Below are positions 41,843 to 55,206 of a DNA stretch of 64,000 bases, in pieces (within the stretch, counting starts at the first letter, position 1; every line of letters begins with the position of its first letter). Made by a program: the position numbers and the translations under genes. The stretch spans positions 558,001-622,000 of the forward strand of contig JAWZYV010017527.1 of the NCBI GenBank assembly GCA_038373885.1, in the 5' to 3' direction. The stretch is from Cheiracanthium punctorium. Taxonomy: Eukaryota; Arthropoda; Arachnida; Araneae; Cheiracanthiidae. Under the pieces are notes generated by a model, which saw only the letters and a list, made by a program, of their open reading frames with translations, was not told the origin of the DNA and ran no database searches.

Positions 41843-42210
41843 GGTGTGTGTGTGTGTGATTGACCAGCCAGATCACCCTCCCGCCTACCCCACCCCTCTC
41901 AGAGACATTTTCTCCTTCTCGAAAACTAAGTAGCTTGTTTCTTCTAAGCGTGATCTAACTTTAGCAAAGCCTGCGGAGGAATATTAAAAGAAAGTAAAGA
42001 AAGAAAACACCTCATCCTCGAATTTAATAACATATTTAAAACTAACCACTGACTACTTTAGTCACTAATTTAGTTTTATTTCTTGTCAGCTCCTGTCAAT
42101 TGGCGGATCCAGAAAAGCTTCAAGAAGAATGATGATAAAATTGGTAAATTTTATAGCTCCCCTCGTAGCATTTTATGAGAGAGACGGATGATTTACCTCC
42201 ACCCACCCAC

Positions 42211-42418
42211 TCATTTTTTTTTAATCAGGACCTCATTATAACCAACAGTGGTCCCAGGCATTGATGGATTTGGGGGCCCCCATCTATGAGATTTGTTTTG
42301 TTTTTCATAAAACTTTGATATTAAAAAGGAGTATTTCAGAACACCATTTGAAATTGGGTGCCCTTTCGAGTCGGAGGCCCTGGGTAAAGTCCCAATTTGC
42401 CCCTGCGATAACAAATCC
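42211..42418. repeat. Repeat shared with 52855-53045
   Basis: Shared blocks: CATTGATGGATTTGGGGGCC, TTTGAAATTGGGTGCCC and CCTGCGATAACA. It is a short interspersed element of unknown type; no coding potential. Confidence 0.45.
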
Positions 42419-42487
42419 CTGTTTTTAATCTTGAACCTGGATTAATTTAATCTCTTTTATCAGTTGAAAAGACAAAGAAGAATGACT

Positions 42488-43054
42488 TTAACCCTTTAAA
42501 GTTCAGTGTTCCCGCTCTGGGAACACCCAACTCTGACGTTTTGACTGTTGCCAATCACGAAGAATAAGATTGGATTTCTATAAAAATAGTGGCGGGTGAC
42601 ACAGCTCCATGAGAATCCTTTACTTTTTAGCACGTCATTTCCCGTCAAAAAATGGTTACGATTATTTTGAACAGCACTGACATCTGCTGAAAAAGGGAAG
42701 ACTGCGAGAACAGCTGGATAGATGGCCCAATGCTGAAAAAGGGCAGCCGTTGCCATCGCTCGACTTAACGACCAGCAAGATGGCGGACCATCGAAACATT
42801 CATCGCGTGCCACAGATCTTTTGACCCCCTACGTCTAGACCCTATTCTAGACGCAGCTGGCTGTGCACAGCCAGCTGCGTCAAAAAGGGTCTCTAGATCT
42901 ATGGCACAGCCAGCTGCGTCAAAAAAGGGTCTCTTGATCTGTGGCACGCGATGAACGTTTCGATCGTCCGCCATCTTGCTGGTAGTTAAATCGAGCGATG
43001 GCAACGGCTGCCCTTTTTTCAGCATTGAGAAAGGGTTGTGCCTCAAAGGGTTAA
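42488..43054 (-). mobile_element. Fold-back piggyBac-like MITE, copy 7 (inverted)
   Basis: TTAA at both ends; orientation opposite to the other copies. The hairpin tip is expanded, with AGCTGGCTGTGC and GCACAGCCAGCTGCGTC repeated. Confidence 0.7.
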
Positions 43055-44798
43055 TACTGGGACCACTGCTGCTTCGAAGCAGGGCTCTTTGGACTGAATG
43101 CTCCGCTGGGGACTGGCGTTATGCTTGAGCAATCGCTTGCGCAATCTGCTTCTTATATGTTCACCGTTTGTGAGACCAGCAACCATATGGATTTGTTTGA
43201 GCGGTTTTTATTTTTATTTTTTTTTATTTTAAAATGTCCATATATTGCAGTAGCGTAGCCAGGAGTTTTTTACGGAGGATAGCTCAGTACTCAAAAACTG
43301 GAAAGCGATAAAACTTATAAAAATCTATAAAATGTATCCCCCCCCCTCCAAACAAAGACGGTTGGGAATGGGCCCCTTTTTTTGCATTAAAATGTTCGCA
43401 TTTGAAAATGAATTTTAAAAAATAAATTTAAAAAAAACAAAACAGAATATTTATAAATAGAGTTTTAAATTCTTTGCAGTTGGTAGACCACAATTAGAAA
43501 AAAAAATAAATTTGGCTTAGGTCTGTAAATGAACCTCAAATTTCTCAAGGGGAATTATCCACGAATTTATTTACGAATACGCATTTTTCTCAATATCTTA
43601 CGTTCACTCTTTCGGGGGTGGTTACACCTCCACCAGCCACCCCCTGGATATACTGAATAATCAAATGGAAAGAAAAATTCTATTTCTTTTTTTTCCATTG
43701 CAGCTTTATTTACAAGTAAAATGAAATAATTCTAAAAATTAAATTCCCTCGACAGCAAAATCTAGTCCATGAAAGTAAAAATAAATATTTACACATCTCA
43801 ACATTCGGAGATGATGCATAAAAATTCCTTTTGCACAGACCAGTCACCACTATTTCCGACTTTCTTTCGACTGCTTAAATATTTCTCAACGCCCTTAAAA
43901 GTAGGTTACACCGATAAAAACGAAAAATTGCAGTTTACTCAATTCTTTTTCACGAAAAGCACAATAAAACAATGAAACCGCTTCTTTAAGATTTACTTTG
44001 TAAATTTCAAAAAATGCTTTTTTTGGAATTTTCATTAGCTTCCCGAGGTCCGAAAACGTCAGTCTTGTAAAACCGCACTTTCGCCTTGGCCGATTCCTTG
44101 CACTTAGGTCAGAGCCAATTTTAAATCGCCAACGTGGAAGCGACGCCAGACAAGCTCCGTGATCGCCTGACTTGGCGTGTAAGTGCTTAAATTCCTGGGT
44201 CCCACCCTTTTTTATGTGTGTAATACTGAATTATTTCATACATCATTTACTTACTCTTTTTTATTAGAGATCAGGTGGGCCCGGGCCCTATAAAGAGAAC
44301 AAAAGTGCAAAATAAGGAATTTTCGCTAATACGAATAAAATAAGATTAGAAATAACAGTGCATTAGCTCACACATAACAGTATAAAAAAAACAAAAAAAA
44401 AAAAACTAATTCCTAAGTGATATTTTCTGTTGAATTTACTTAAATGTACGCTTGGTACAAAAGTGTAATTTGTTAAAATATTAGTAATAATATAATAGTA
44501 ATTTTTAATTCAAATATGTTTTCTCTTTTAATTTTATTGTTTTTAAACGGACTCTCTTAACTATTCTTTGCAATTTTTATGCTTATATTATTTTAAAGCA
44601 TCTCTGTATGTGCAGAAGGTTAAAAGTTTTAAACTTACCGGCCAAATTCATACTCAATCTTATATTTTATTTTTGAACATATTTTTAGCTTTCCAAATGC
44701 TTTTAATACACCAAATTCCATATTTCTTTACATATCTAATTATTCTTACTTATACTGTATTAAAAAAATAAATAAGTAAAGGATGCACTTTCCCTGTG
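43055..44798. other. Non-coding stretch
   Basis: AT-rich with CAGTAGCGTAGCCAGG (43248), a hAT-like end. 44010-44170 is GC-richer but carries no recognisable signal. No gene is supported. Confidence 0.35.
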
Positions 44799-44806
44799 TG
44801 TGCATG

Positions 44807-47800
44807 CAGGGCCGCTCCTAGGATGGATTGCGCCTTTGTGCAACTACTTTTTTGGCGCCCCACCCCCCGTCTCCTAAAATTAAGATTTGTTTTAAATTTT
44901 CATATAAATGTATAGCTAAAATTTCCATATATATGCCTATAACGTAACATTTGTTTATACTATCAATAAATAGAAAACAAAAACAAATATTCGTAGCATT
45001 ACATGTAACATGTTAACTATTACATTAAAATTATCAAGTACTCAAAAAAGAAGCTCATTAAAATTAAATAAATTTTTCACTAATTTCAATAATATTTTAA
45101 TAATGTTAAAACTAAATATTTACTTTTCGTGCTTTCATTGCAACAAAATTCTTTAGTTTTTTATATCTAATTTATCCAAAATTTCGTTTTCAATCGAAGT
45201 CATTGACAAGTCTGTAAGTCGTTCTTCAGACATAGTTGAGCGTAAATAGTTTTTTATTATTTTTAATTTCAAAAAAGTTCTTTCCCCGGTGGCTACAGAT
45301 ACTGGTAACGTCAAATAAGTTCTCAGTACCACAGTGGCATTTGGAAAGGTTTCTGTTAAAACATGCTTATGTAAATAATCAAGTACATTAGTTGGAGTCA
45401 TATTGTCTTTAATAAATCGTTGAAGCAATTTCAGTTCTTCAAACAAGGTTTTCTCATCAATATCGCTTTCAGATTTTTTTTTGTCACAGATGCAAACTCT
45501 GACACATATTTAATAAATCTTCATCTTCAAATTCTTTTAGCTTATTTATATTGTGAATGAGTTTAAAATCGTCACTGTGTTCTTTGATCAATAGGAACCT
45601 TTCTGTAATTGATGCAATTGCGGTATCTAAAACTGTGAAAAAGAAATTCACTTTAAAATTTTCTTTTCCATCGTTAATAGCTTCATCTGGTGCTTCATAT
45701 TCAAACATTCTTTTCCTATTTCTTCTTCGAATTTCGGGAAAAATGTTTTCAACATTTAGGTCAGTTGCTATTTTCATTGAAGACGATATGGAATTTTCAA
45801 ACATTTCATCACTCCGTTGTTCTTTGAAATACTGTAAGATAGAATCAAGACTTTGTATGACGGTTTGAATGCAATACGTGGGATTTTGCATCATCTTGCT
45901 TATTATTAGGTTGAAACGAAAGTTTCCCGCCACCGCAAACTTCGTCAGCACACAGTTCTCGTCGGCGTATTTGCTCATATTTTGTCAAACGATTTTTGGC
46001 ATTTGAAAGAAAGAGGTTTACTTTATAACACTGTGTTGTGAAATCTGTAAAAAATATAGTTATCATTAAGTATAAGGTGTCTCAAATAGAACTATCACTC
46101 TAGAGGATTAGAACCATCATTTACTTCCAGTTGTGTTGCAAAAAGTCAGCTACATAATATCAACGAATTATGAGTACAGCTTTAAGTACTATTGTTGTAT
46201 CATGTGACACTGTGCAGGTTTGGTACCGAAAGTTCAAAAACAGTTATCTAAGGAGTTAGAAATTAGTATTTCAGGCAGATATGGCGGAAAACTTTCGTTA
46301 CAACCTGATACATTAATATGGCTTAAAATTTCGTATTATATGTTAATTGAACAAATAAATTTAAATGAAAATAATTTCGTTATTAAATTATCTGCTTGTG
46401 CTCTACTTTCGATGTCTTTGGAATTATCTTCCGTTATCTCTAAAAGAGCTTGTTAAATTTCTTTGAGATTATTCTTAACAGGTTTAATTGCCTCTATTCT
46501 AATTTCCCATCTAGTTGTGGACAGTGGCTTTAAATTTAAATTTCTAACATATGTTTTGATTATAGCCCATCGTTTAACAGAACTTGAAAAATAATTATAC
46601 AGTTCTTGTATTACGCTAAAAAGTTTACTGTTTCAAATGTCACTTTGTCTGCATCATTAACAACCAGGTTTAATGTATGGGCAGCGCATGGAATAAAAAA
46701 GCCCGAGGATTTATTTCTTTCATTTTTTGTTGTAGTCCTGTATGCTTTCCTTTCATATTTGCACCGTTGTCATAGGCTTGACCCCTTAAATCTAAAATAT
46801 TGATGTTCAGTGAATTAAGGTATGTCTGTATGAAATCACATTAACCTTGACCAGTACTATTAGTTAAACTATAGTAATGTGATCTAGTAATGAAAGCAGC
46901 TTTGCAATAATTTGAGGTAGGTAGACTGAGAAGTTCCATGGAAAAAATTAGTCTGTAAATTTTTGAATGTGCCTTGTATTCATACATGAAGTTATATCTC
47001 TAACAGGTTTGCGCCTTCTAGGCCTGTTCTTTGTAAAGTGTTCTTTTCCGTTTACACATTTTGCTTCGTCTCCCCCCCCCCCCCCAATAGAAAAAAAAAT
47101 GGTGCAGTACTTCATTTCATTAAAATAAAATAATTCATGTGCGGAGCCCATAGGCTTCGGCAGAATATTATCCAAGGAGGATGGTATTCAAATCCAGGTA
47201 TGGCAAAAGGGGCACATGCCCCGGACGCCGTGAGCACGAAAATTGTAAGAAGAGGGTGTAAAATTGAGGTTTGTCCCGTTTGACACAATCTCCAGTTGCG
47301 ACACTGGTCGAGAGTACATAGAAAACAATCTTTTTCAGGGATAAAAACCAGGAGAGTAGATAAGTGGTTTTGCACCCCTGGCAGAACACTCCAAATTGCG
47401 CCCCCTTCCACTACTTCTTGAACAACTTCACTAATAAATTTTAATTCCCTCATAATTATTGTATTTAACAAAATCCTACCTATTCTTATTACAGATGTTC
47501 TATTTTGAAAAGAAGTAAATAGAACATAAAACAGTGAAACTCTACCTACACTTTTTGTGATCCAGCCGATCTTGTGTCGCCAGGGGTGACCCTAGGGTAC
47601 GTGTCGACCCCTGCAAAAGTAAAAAAGGTGCCCCGTTTTATGCTCTTGATCAAGTTCTTCTTCAGTTTTTGAGTTCGAAATGACGTCCCTTCGAATATGG
47701 CGCCCGATACTATGCTTACCTCGCTTACCGTGTCGGGCCGCCCCTAATTCCCGCCAAACCTCTAGCTACGGCCCTGCTAAAAATAATTCTTTTTAGGACT

Positions 47801-47970
47801 TAAAGTCCCACTTTTGGTGACATAATATGAAAACAGAATCACTAAAATCGCACCTTAAAAATATTAGCTTCATACAAAATTTCTTGCCAGTCTTGCCTCC
47901 GTTTGGCGCCCCTAGCACCGAGGCGCCCTTGTGCGACGCACAACCTGCACAACCGTAAGGGGCGGCCCTG
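44807..47970 (-). mobile_element. hAT transposon, 3.16 kb, complete ends
   Basis: Terminal repeats CAGGGCCGCTCCTAG and AGGGGCGGCCCTG. An exact 8-bp duplication TGTGCATG lies at 44799-44806 and 47971-47978. The interior carries a decayed minus-strand transposase. A foreign-looking repeat near 47140-47230 (CGGCAGAATATTATCC) suggests a nested insertion. Confidence 0.85.
45153..46810 (-). pseudogene. hAT transposase (ZMYM1/DUF4371-like), decayed
   Basis: Reading from 46810 down: GQAYDNGANMKGKHTGLQQ then CAAHTLNLVVNDADKVTFE (RNase H-like core), SSSVKRWAIIK and LKPLSTTRWEIRIEAIK, SKDIESRAQADNLITKLFS. From 45978 a 164-codon open frame includes FRFNLIISKM and the helical linker. From 45446 the C-terminal dimerisation region has LPVSVATGERTFLKLKIIKN and LRSTMSEERLTDLSMTSIE. 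Several frameshifts and stops separate the blocks. ZMYM1-like cellular genes share this fold, but the flanking TIRs and duplication identify a transposon. Confidence 0.85.
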
Positions 47971-48047
47971 TGTGCATGGGCAGCGGGAGGGGGGGGGGTA
48001 AGAGTCATTAAAGTCTTGTAATTTTAATTTAACCGTTTCTGGGACCT

Positions 48048-48226
48048 CACCACGGCCAAGTGGATAAAGCATTCAAAATGATAAACGATGAAGTGTGGAG
48101 ATCCAGTGTTCTGATCTATCGCCGGCTGTCTATCTAGCGGTCTGGAGTTTTCTTCGGTTTTCTCCAGATGTAACGTGAATGCCCCATTCCTGGCAGATAG
48201 CCCTTGCTTAGTTTTGCCATAACACA
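48048..48226 (+). repeat. tRNA-derived SINE (family 1)
   Basis: Box A ACGGCCAAGTGGATAA and a box B-like GATCCAGTGTTCTGATC. The body has GGTCTGGAGTTTTC and TCCAGATGTAACGTGAAT. The end is degraded. Confidence 0.6.
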
Positions 48227-48306
48227 ACAGAACACATGAACTCGTTTCTTGCACTATGCAGTGCATCAGTTTTGCGCAACTGTAAAACACAGTAACATTT
48301 CAGTTA

Positions 48307-48718
48307 CAGTAGAACCTCGATTAACCGAGCTTCGGTTAACCGAGGTTTCTGTTAACCGAGGCAATAACGAAGTCTAATTTTTTTTTTTCTCCTTTTCAAA
48401 ATGAGCTTGGAAAAAATTATACACATTTTAGTTCGTTGTCCGTGTTCCATTTATTGTTTTGTCCAAAAAAACAAATCCATTTTACTTTTTAAAATTTACT
48501 ACTAGAGTTGATTTCCTTTTTAAATCCTTTTAGCTGTGAGACATAAGTTCATATATGTTTATTTTTATCATTTAAAAAACGTTCTATTGTTTTTTACTTT
48601 AAAAGTTAGTTAAATTCGCAAGCGCGGAAGGTTTTGATACATAGTTTCTATTAACCGAGATTTCCGATATCCGAGGTACTAGCGGTCCCAATTAGCTCGG
48701 ATAATCGAGGTTCTACTG
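48307..48718. mobile_element. Tigger/pogo-type MITE, 412 bp
   Basis: The ends are CAGTAGAACCTCGATTAACC and the complement of GGATAATCGAGGTTCTACTG, with TA on both sides. Internal repeats of GTTAACCGAGG extend the left end. No coding sequence. Confidence 0.8.
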
Positions 48719-48720
48719 TA

Positions 48721-50680
48721 TTTTTTAAAATCAACATGTTGTTTGGTTTTTGCGAAAACTTAATTAATTTTTGTTTGTGCATTACTTGCTAACGTCTTGT
48801 CTGAAGCGAATGAAATGAAATTTAGTAGATGTAAAAACTGGGTTTTGATTTTTGTAAAAATACTGAATCAATTTTGAGATTTTGCGAAATTTAACTTATG
48901 ATGGTTCAATCTTCAAATCTTATAAAGTTAATTTTTCGTAGCATACAGTGATGATGATTAAAAATATTTTTAATTTATTAAAATTGTGCATACTTTTGTG
49001 TCTATATCACGTAAAATCGAACTTTGAAGCAATTGAAATGCAATTTAGTAGCATGTTACATCTTAAAATTTTGTTAGAATTTTGGTAATTTTATTTGCTT
49101 TGCTTAAAATTATAATGGCTCAAAACCTTGAAAATCGTGTAACCTTAATTTAATTGATTCCTCAACGTCAGACAATGGTGACAATTTGCATATCGACAAT
49201 GAAACATTCACTTTTGGGTCAAGGTTTGGTGACAATACAATAAATATTCTACACTCACATTAAAAATAATAATTTAGATTTCGGATTTTATGTTCCTTGT
49301 ACTACGAGGAACAAAATAAAATTCAGTTGTATTGTAATAGGCTCCCCCCCCTCCCCTGGAGAAAAGCATGTTTAGTCAAAATCTTCAAAATTATTGGGTG
49401 GGGGAATAGGCTGTGGTGAAGGCCGTAGACAAGGGTTATCTTGGGGTTTCAAAATTCCCCCGCAGCTTTCAGTTGCTATCTGTAGAAGTGTATTGAAAAA
49501 ACTTCCACATACATTGCATGTATATTCATATGAATGTGTGCAGTGTAAAGTATATAGATCCTCGAGCCCGTAAAGCCTTAGGCTTTTAGTTAATACTTAT
49601 GGTTCATTCATGTACTGTACGCAAGATACATTGGTATGCAAAATTTCAGATCGCTTGGAGATATTGACAGTTCGAGAAAAATTGATTCAAATTTTGACTC
49701 AGACATACAGCGTGAGTTAAATAAGAGCGTGTAAACAAAACAGGTTTTGTTACATGTTCATTTTGATTAAAAAATGAGGTTTCTGTTTTAAAAAAATCGT
49801 CATCTTTTTGTGTTAGGTCTTTCTACATAAAATCAACAAATTAAAAAAAATAATTGTACCGCACCATTTTTCATTTTCATGAGATTTTGTAGGTAATATG
49901 TACATATCTTGTGTATCACAAAACAGTTTTTTTTATTTCTTTAAAAATTGTTCTTGAGATATAACCATTTAGTCCGCCGATATGTGTAAAAATCCATCAT
50001 TTTAGATCCATTTTCTAAAAGCTGTAGCATTTTTATTTGAATTAGCAGGAAGATCATATAGGGCTTATTAGTTATTAGAATGGACTTTTAAATACGCGTA
50101 ATAAGATAAATTTATGTTAAGCTTAAATACAGTTTTTTGGACATCAAATAGTCATTCACAAACTAATTTTTTTTTTTTTTTGTCGTTTTAGGCATTAAAA
50201 ACAATGAAGGACTTTCAGTAGCAAACCAGATTTTTTTTCCTGTTACACTTGCCGATCAATACTATATGCAGAAAAAAAATTGAGCTGTTACTGGTGGTCT
50301 TTCATCCTGAAAAAATTACTTAAGCTTTCAAAAAACTGAAAACGGAGCTTTTTCATCCTCCAAAAAAGTCACGTAGAACAGTCGATAAAAATCTCAAAAT
50401 GCCATTGTAAGAAGCTCTTATACTGTACTTTAAAACAAAGCAAAAATTGGCAAAGACAGAGGAGATACACTCTGATTTTTGAAGTTATACAAAAATCAGA
50501 GATAATGATTGATGGGTCCATAAAGAGAACATATTAAAAAGTTTTCTCACGCCTTGAGCTGAACTCGTCAGCAACTGGGAGAAGTTATAACAACTCGTGC
50601 TGTCCTAATTTTAAATGTTACGTGTTTGTGCGTATTGTAGAGTGCTGATAGTATACCAGGAACGATAACAAAGGAGACGC
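48721..50680. other. Non-coding stretch
   Basis: AT-rich sequence without recognisable features apart from a G-rich patch at 49390-49450. Confidence 0.4.
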
Positions 50681-50684
50681 AAGT

Positions 50685-51125
50685 CATAGGCGTAGAGTTA
50701 TATAGGCCCGTGGGGCTCGAGCCCCCCCCCAATAAATTGTGAATAGGGGCTGAGCCCACCCAATAATTTATCACTAAATACAGAAAACTAATTTATACTA
50801 ACATAAAAAAAAAATGTATTCACGCCATTTACAAACGTTTAAGAAAAACCTTTATTTGTACTTTTAAAATTTTTCTTCTTTTGATTTCAATCATGATTTA
50901 GTATTCATTGTGACGCCACGTAACACACAATGTTACTATAAGCTGCCCTCGCCAGGCTCTGGTTAATTAAAATCAGATCATGCAATGTAAAGTATGAAAT
51001 TAAGAAAAGTTCAGATGTGTCTAAATATGATAAGGGAGTGAAGAATATACATTTTGTATGGCAAGAAATTCCTCCTGGTGGGTGGTTATGATCCCCCCTA
51101 ACCCCCCTCCCTTGGCTACGCCACT
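50685..51125. repeat. Composite hAT-like repeat, uninterrupted copy
   Basis: Inverted relative to 30260-30845 and lacking the nested 100-bp MITE; it reads GTTACTATAAGCTGCCC at that site. It ends TTGGCTACGCCACTG. Confidence 0.6.
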
Positions 51126-51539
51126 GACGTTAACATATGGGGTTGTGGGGCCCGGCCCCCCAATAATTTTGAAAACTTTACGCTTATGACGCAAGTTAAA
51201 CGGTACAAGGCAAAGTGTACCCTCCCGTCTCAGGATGGTATACCTCCTCAAATACAGCACTGCAATTCCGATTGAAAAGTAATCCGTATCTTAAATTTAT
51301 GCGAGACGAGAAATTCTCGCGAGACGAGACAGCGAGACAATGCGAGATTTCTCACGTCTCGCTTCCATCCCTACTTTTAAAGCCGGAAAGAACACCACAA
51401 TCGGTGTGTTGGAAATACTATTTTAATTTTAAAGAAATATAGTTTTGGATATGTACAATAATTAAATTTATCTTTTATTTATTTTAATTTAAAGAGCTAA
51501 GCACTTTTTACTGAAATTTAGCCTTTTTTTTTTTTTTAG

Positions 51540-52060
51540 CGATTTTTACAGATGACATTTGGCAACACTGTTCTCCATCGGAACAGCATTCGTAAACTTC
51601 GCCGAAATCCGTTACGTGCGAGGCGACCCGGTTTTTTGATATTTTCGGCCGATTACATCCTTGCCTCTGCGTGTGGCCTTCGCAGGAATCGCATCCCCTG
51701 TAATTATTGTTTAAATAATAATAATAAAAAAAAAAAGGGCCAAGAACAGTATACGCGCCGGCGAAGCGTAGGCAGAGAAGCAACAGAATGTGGGCGACCG
51801 TTTTTTGGGTTAAAATTTCCGACGATTGTTCGGAATGGATAAAAATTATGGAGAGAGAAGAGATACAGATGGAACATGCGATGATGTGAGCGATAATTCT
51901 GAACTTGTTTCGTGACGTGAGTGGGCTCTTTCCTTTTTTCGTAGTTCAGAGAGGGATCAAAGCTGCTGACAGGAGAGAAAAGCGAGTTCTTTTTGTTCTG
52001 ATAGAGCCATTTTGCAGGTGAAGTACACTTTGCCGTAATGCTTCTTTATCCCCGAAGGAT
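51540..52060. promoter_or_regulatory. CpG-richer promoter-like patch, possible 5' UTR exon
   Basis: 51590-51680 (CGCCGAAATCCGTTACGTGCG) and 51755-51790 (CGCGCCGGCGAAGCG) are CpG-rich in AT-rich surroundings. TTTTGCAG/GTGAAGTAC at 52017 could be a splice donor. No coding exon follows in the window. Confidence 0.25.
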
Positions 52061-52854
52061 TAGGATCGTGTTTTACTTGCTCTTTTGTGTTTCCTTCCAC
52101 GTTTAGCCGCTATTTTGGGATTGTAGGGATGCCCTTCCCCCTTTTCTCCCTATTTTTGGAATTGTGGAAATCTGGAATATTAAATTCTGTGACGCGCGAA
52201 AAGCGTTTTTCTGTACGTGTCTGAAATAAGCATCACAGAGTTTGGGGTTGATGCAGACGAAAGTTGGGGCCGTTTTACTACGGCCCGTTCACAAAATTAC
52301 AATGGATTAAAACGTCTCCTTCACAAAATTACAATCGATTAAAACTTCCCATCAGTGGCATTTTACCCTAGATTTTAATTTTTTTTAATTTTCTTTTTTT
52401 AATGTGACTTTTATTAAAAATTGGTATGAAAATTCACAAAAATAAGCTTTAAAATTTGTAAAATTGAGTATTGAAATTCACAAAAATAATAATTTTCACC
52501 AAAATGGAACCCTGGAAAAAAAATTCCTGGATCGACCCCTGGTTTTGGCCAAAATTAGTGCCCCTGTTTTCTGACGGGAGGGGGGGGGGAGTACGAACAT
52601 CAGTAATTGCTTAATAATGATGCCCTTTTAATACGATTTATATATTCACCAAAGCGGAATGCGCCACATCTGCGGCGCGATTTCTTACTTTTAAAATATG
52701 GATCGTGGTAGGCATCGACCTAGTCGGTGAAATGTTGCAAGTTCAAATCTGCGACCAATCATAATGCTAATCATGGTGCGAAATTCAGTCTGTGCCGTCT
52801 CTTGGAAACCCTGTCGGAGGTCGTGAGCATCAGTTTGTGAGGGGAGGGGGGGGG

Positions 52855-53045
52855 ACAACCAGAGCCTGATTATGACAGACGGGGGCCCTGCACATTGATG
52901 AATTTGGGGGCCTCCAATTATGAAATTTGTTTTATTTTTCAGAAAATTTTCATCTAAAAAATATATTTCAGAACAATATTTGAAATTGGGGGCCCTTTCG
53001 AGCCGGCGCCCTTGGACAAAATCCTGATTTGCCCATGCGATAGTA
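52855..53045. repeat. Repeat shared with 42211-42418
   Basis: Shares CATTGATGAATTTGGGGGCC, TTTGAAATTGGGGGCCC and GCCCATGCGATA with the other copy. Confidence 0.45.
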
Positions 53046-53202
53046 AGGCTCTGGGGACAACATTAATCTAATGAGGATCTAAATTGTGTGGGAAATCTCT
53101 GGATGAAACAAGAACTACATTTGTAGAAAAAATCTATTGAAAATTAAGAAAAAAAGCAGACAATTCAGGAAAAGGATCATTTGTGTTAGTTGTTTGATTA
53201 TA

Positions 53203-54131
53203 CAGTCGAACCTCCATTTAACGTACTTTGATTTAACGAATTCTCCGATTTAACGAATATTTTTTTTTTTTTTTTGTCCCCACAAAAAGGGTGCTAAAAT
53301 GCTCTGATTTAACGAATTTTTAGCTTTGATTTAACGAACAACAATCGCCGAAATAAAATTCGGACATAAAACTAAAACTTTGAATTTTTCGTATACAAAA
53401 TTTTGAATCGTTCACATGCTAATCGAAGTGTGTAATACAATAATTTTTTTTTTCTCATTTCTCCAAACGAAGCAAGAAGACAGCGATACAGAAACAGTTA
53501 TTGACAATTACGCCGTGGATAACCATGATGAAGTGGCTGGATGGGAAGATGTTCCTAGTAATGGAAATTTTACAGAATATGTGTCTTGTGATGCACAGCT
53601 AAGTACCTGTGATAGTGAACAGAAAGAGAATGAAGATTCTGAAAGCAGAGAAGTTGACGAAGAAACGTAAATTGAATTAAAAAAAAGTGACATTCTAAGA
53701 AGCAGTTTGCAGCTTGAACGCTTAAAAAAAATTTTTTTTGTCTCACGAGGTTGATGATGTTGTTCTTATGAAATTAGAAAATATAAACAAAGAACTTTGG
53801 AAAGTCAAAACAAAGCACTATCAAAGATTTCTTTACAAAGTGCCAATAAGAATGTATGTATTATGTATTAAGTTTTAAGAGCAAGGAACATTAAAGAATT
53901 TAGATTAGTTTAAAGTTCATCGCATAGTGTATAAGTTATAATTTTTAAGCTCTTAGTAAACAATAATCATTCTTTTTTTCATATCTATATCGAAGGGTAT
54001 TTTGCATTGATATTTTTATACTATACTCTTCACAAAAATATAATATAATTGATATTCGATTTAACGAATTGCTTCGATTTAACGAACGGGTTTGTGGGTC
54101 CTAATGAATTCGTTAAATCGAGGTTCGACTG
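53203..54131 (+). mobile_element. Tigger/pogo transposon, internally deleted (929 bp)
   Basis: TA flanks the ends CAGTCGAACCTCCATTTAAC and the complement of GTTAAATCGAGGTTCGACTG. GATTTAACGAA repeats run in from both ends. It retains only the 3' part of the transposase gene. Confidence 0.8.
53470..53850 (+). pseudogene. Tigger/jerky-like transposase C-terminal remnant
   Basis: After a pyrimidine tract, the frame gives an acidic region with AGWEDVPSNGNFTEYVS and DAQLSTC, as in Tigger transposase tails. After a stop and a shift the translation continues DILRSSLQLER, then FLSHEVDDVVLMKLENINKE. The DDE catalytic core and CENP-B-like DNA-binding domain are absent. Confidence 0.65.
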
Positions 54132-54133
54132 TA

Positions 54134-55200
54134 TTCTATTACTGCTTGTCGCAACATCCACTTGAATAAAATCAACCACGGCTGGAAGAGCGAATCGTGA
54201 ATATTAAAAAAATAATAATAACTCTTTTGCTTAGAATACGAAAATCATTCCATCTTCGTTTTATCCTTATGTGTGCTGAGTACCTAAATTTCCACAGAAA
54301 AATTTAATGGGTGCTCAATGTTTATAAAAATTCAAAACTAAAATTTTACTACTTGTCGGTCATGTAGTATGTGGGTGCTTTAGTACTTGAGTAAAATCGG
54401 TAAAAAAAATCTGTAGCTGCTTCATAATTCTAAACTAAAATTAAATTAATCTAATTCTTCAGTAAACATCAGTTGGTGAATTTTTCCTTTAAAAAATGTA
54501 CAATTGTTCATCCTGTCCCCCCGACAAAAAAAAAAATCTGTCCATAGCACCCACAAAAACATTGTAAAGCCGACGCCTGCGTACGAATAAGTCATTAAGT
54601 CATAAAAGTTATAGGAATTCGTGACTTGCGTAATGACTTTTCATCAGAGACGAGGCAGAGCCATAAAATTTTATTTACGAAGCAATCTAGGCTCAAGATA
54701 TCAAACGTGTTAGTAAAAAATAAAATGATTTGTAATGAAGATTTTGAAGTTTTGCGACAAGAGTTATGTCGATTCGTGGTTTACTTAATGACTTCACTCC
54801 CCCTCCCCTCCAGTAAATTGTTTGCAAAGGTGTCGCCACCTTATCCAGACTTCGTGCGATTATATGGTCATCTGTAGCCGATTACAAGAAATGATATGGA
54901 TTAAGATTACGATTACTAAAAATTTCTAAAAGGATTAGTGAATGTTAATTTAGTAAAATAACAGTCATCTTGATGTTAAAGAAATCAAATATCAAAAGAA
55001 TTCGATAATAATGCAATTTTATCATAGCATTTTTGTAAAATTTGTAAAATATTATTTTAGTCATTGACTACAGCCGATTGTAATCGGCACGAAGTCTGCG
55101 ATAACCATTTTCACAAGAGTTAAGATTCATTTAACTGAAGTAAGAAAGGTATTCATACTGAGAGCATGCCTTATAAAACTCATTTCCAACACAATCTTAT
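54134..55200. other. Non-coding stretch
   Basis: No repeat family or gene recognised. A short frame at 54626-54877 has no family signature. Confidence 0.35.
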
Positions 55201-55206
55201 TTGGAT

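Noticed and set aside
47112..47471. 119-codon minus-strand frame inside the hAT element
   Set aside because: It overlaps a nested repeat (CGGCAGAATATTATCC) and shows no transposase motif.
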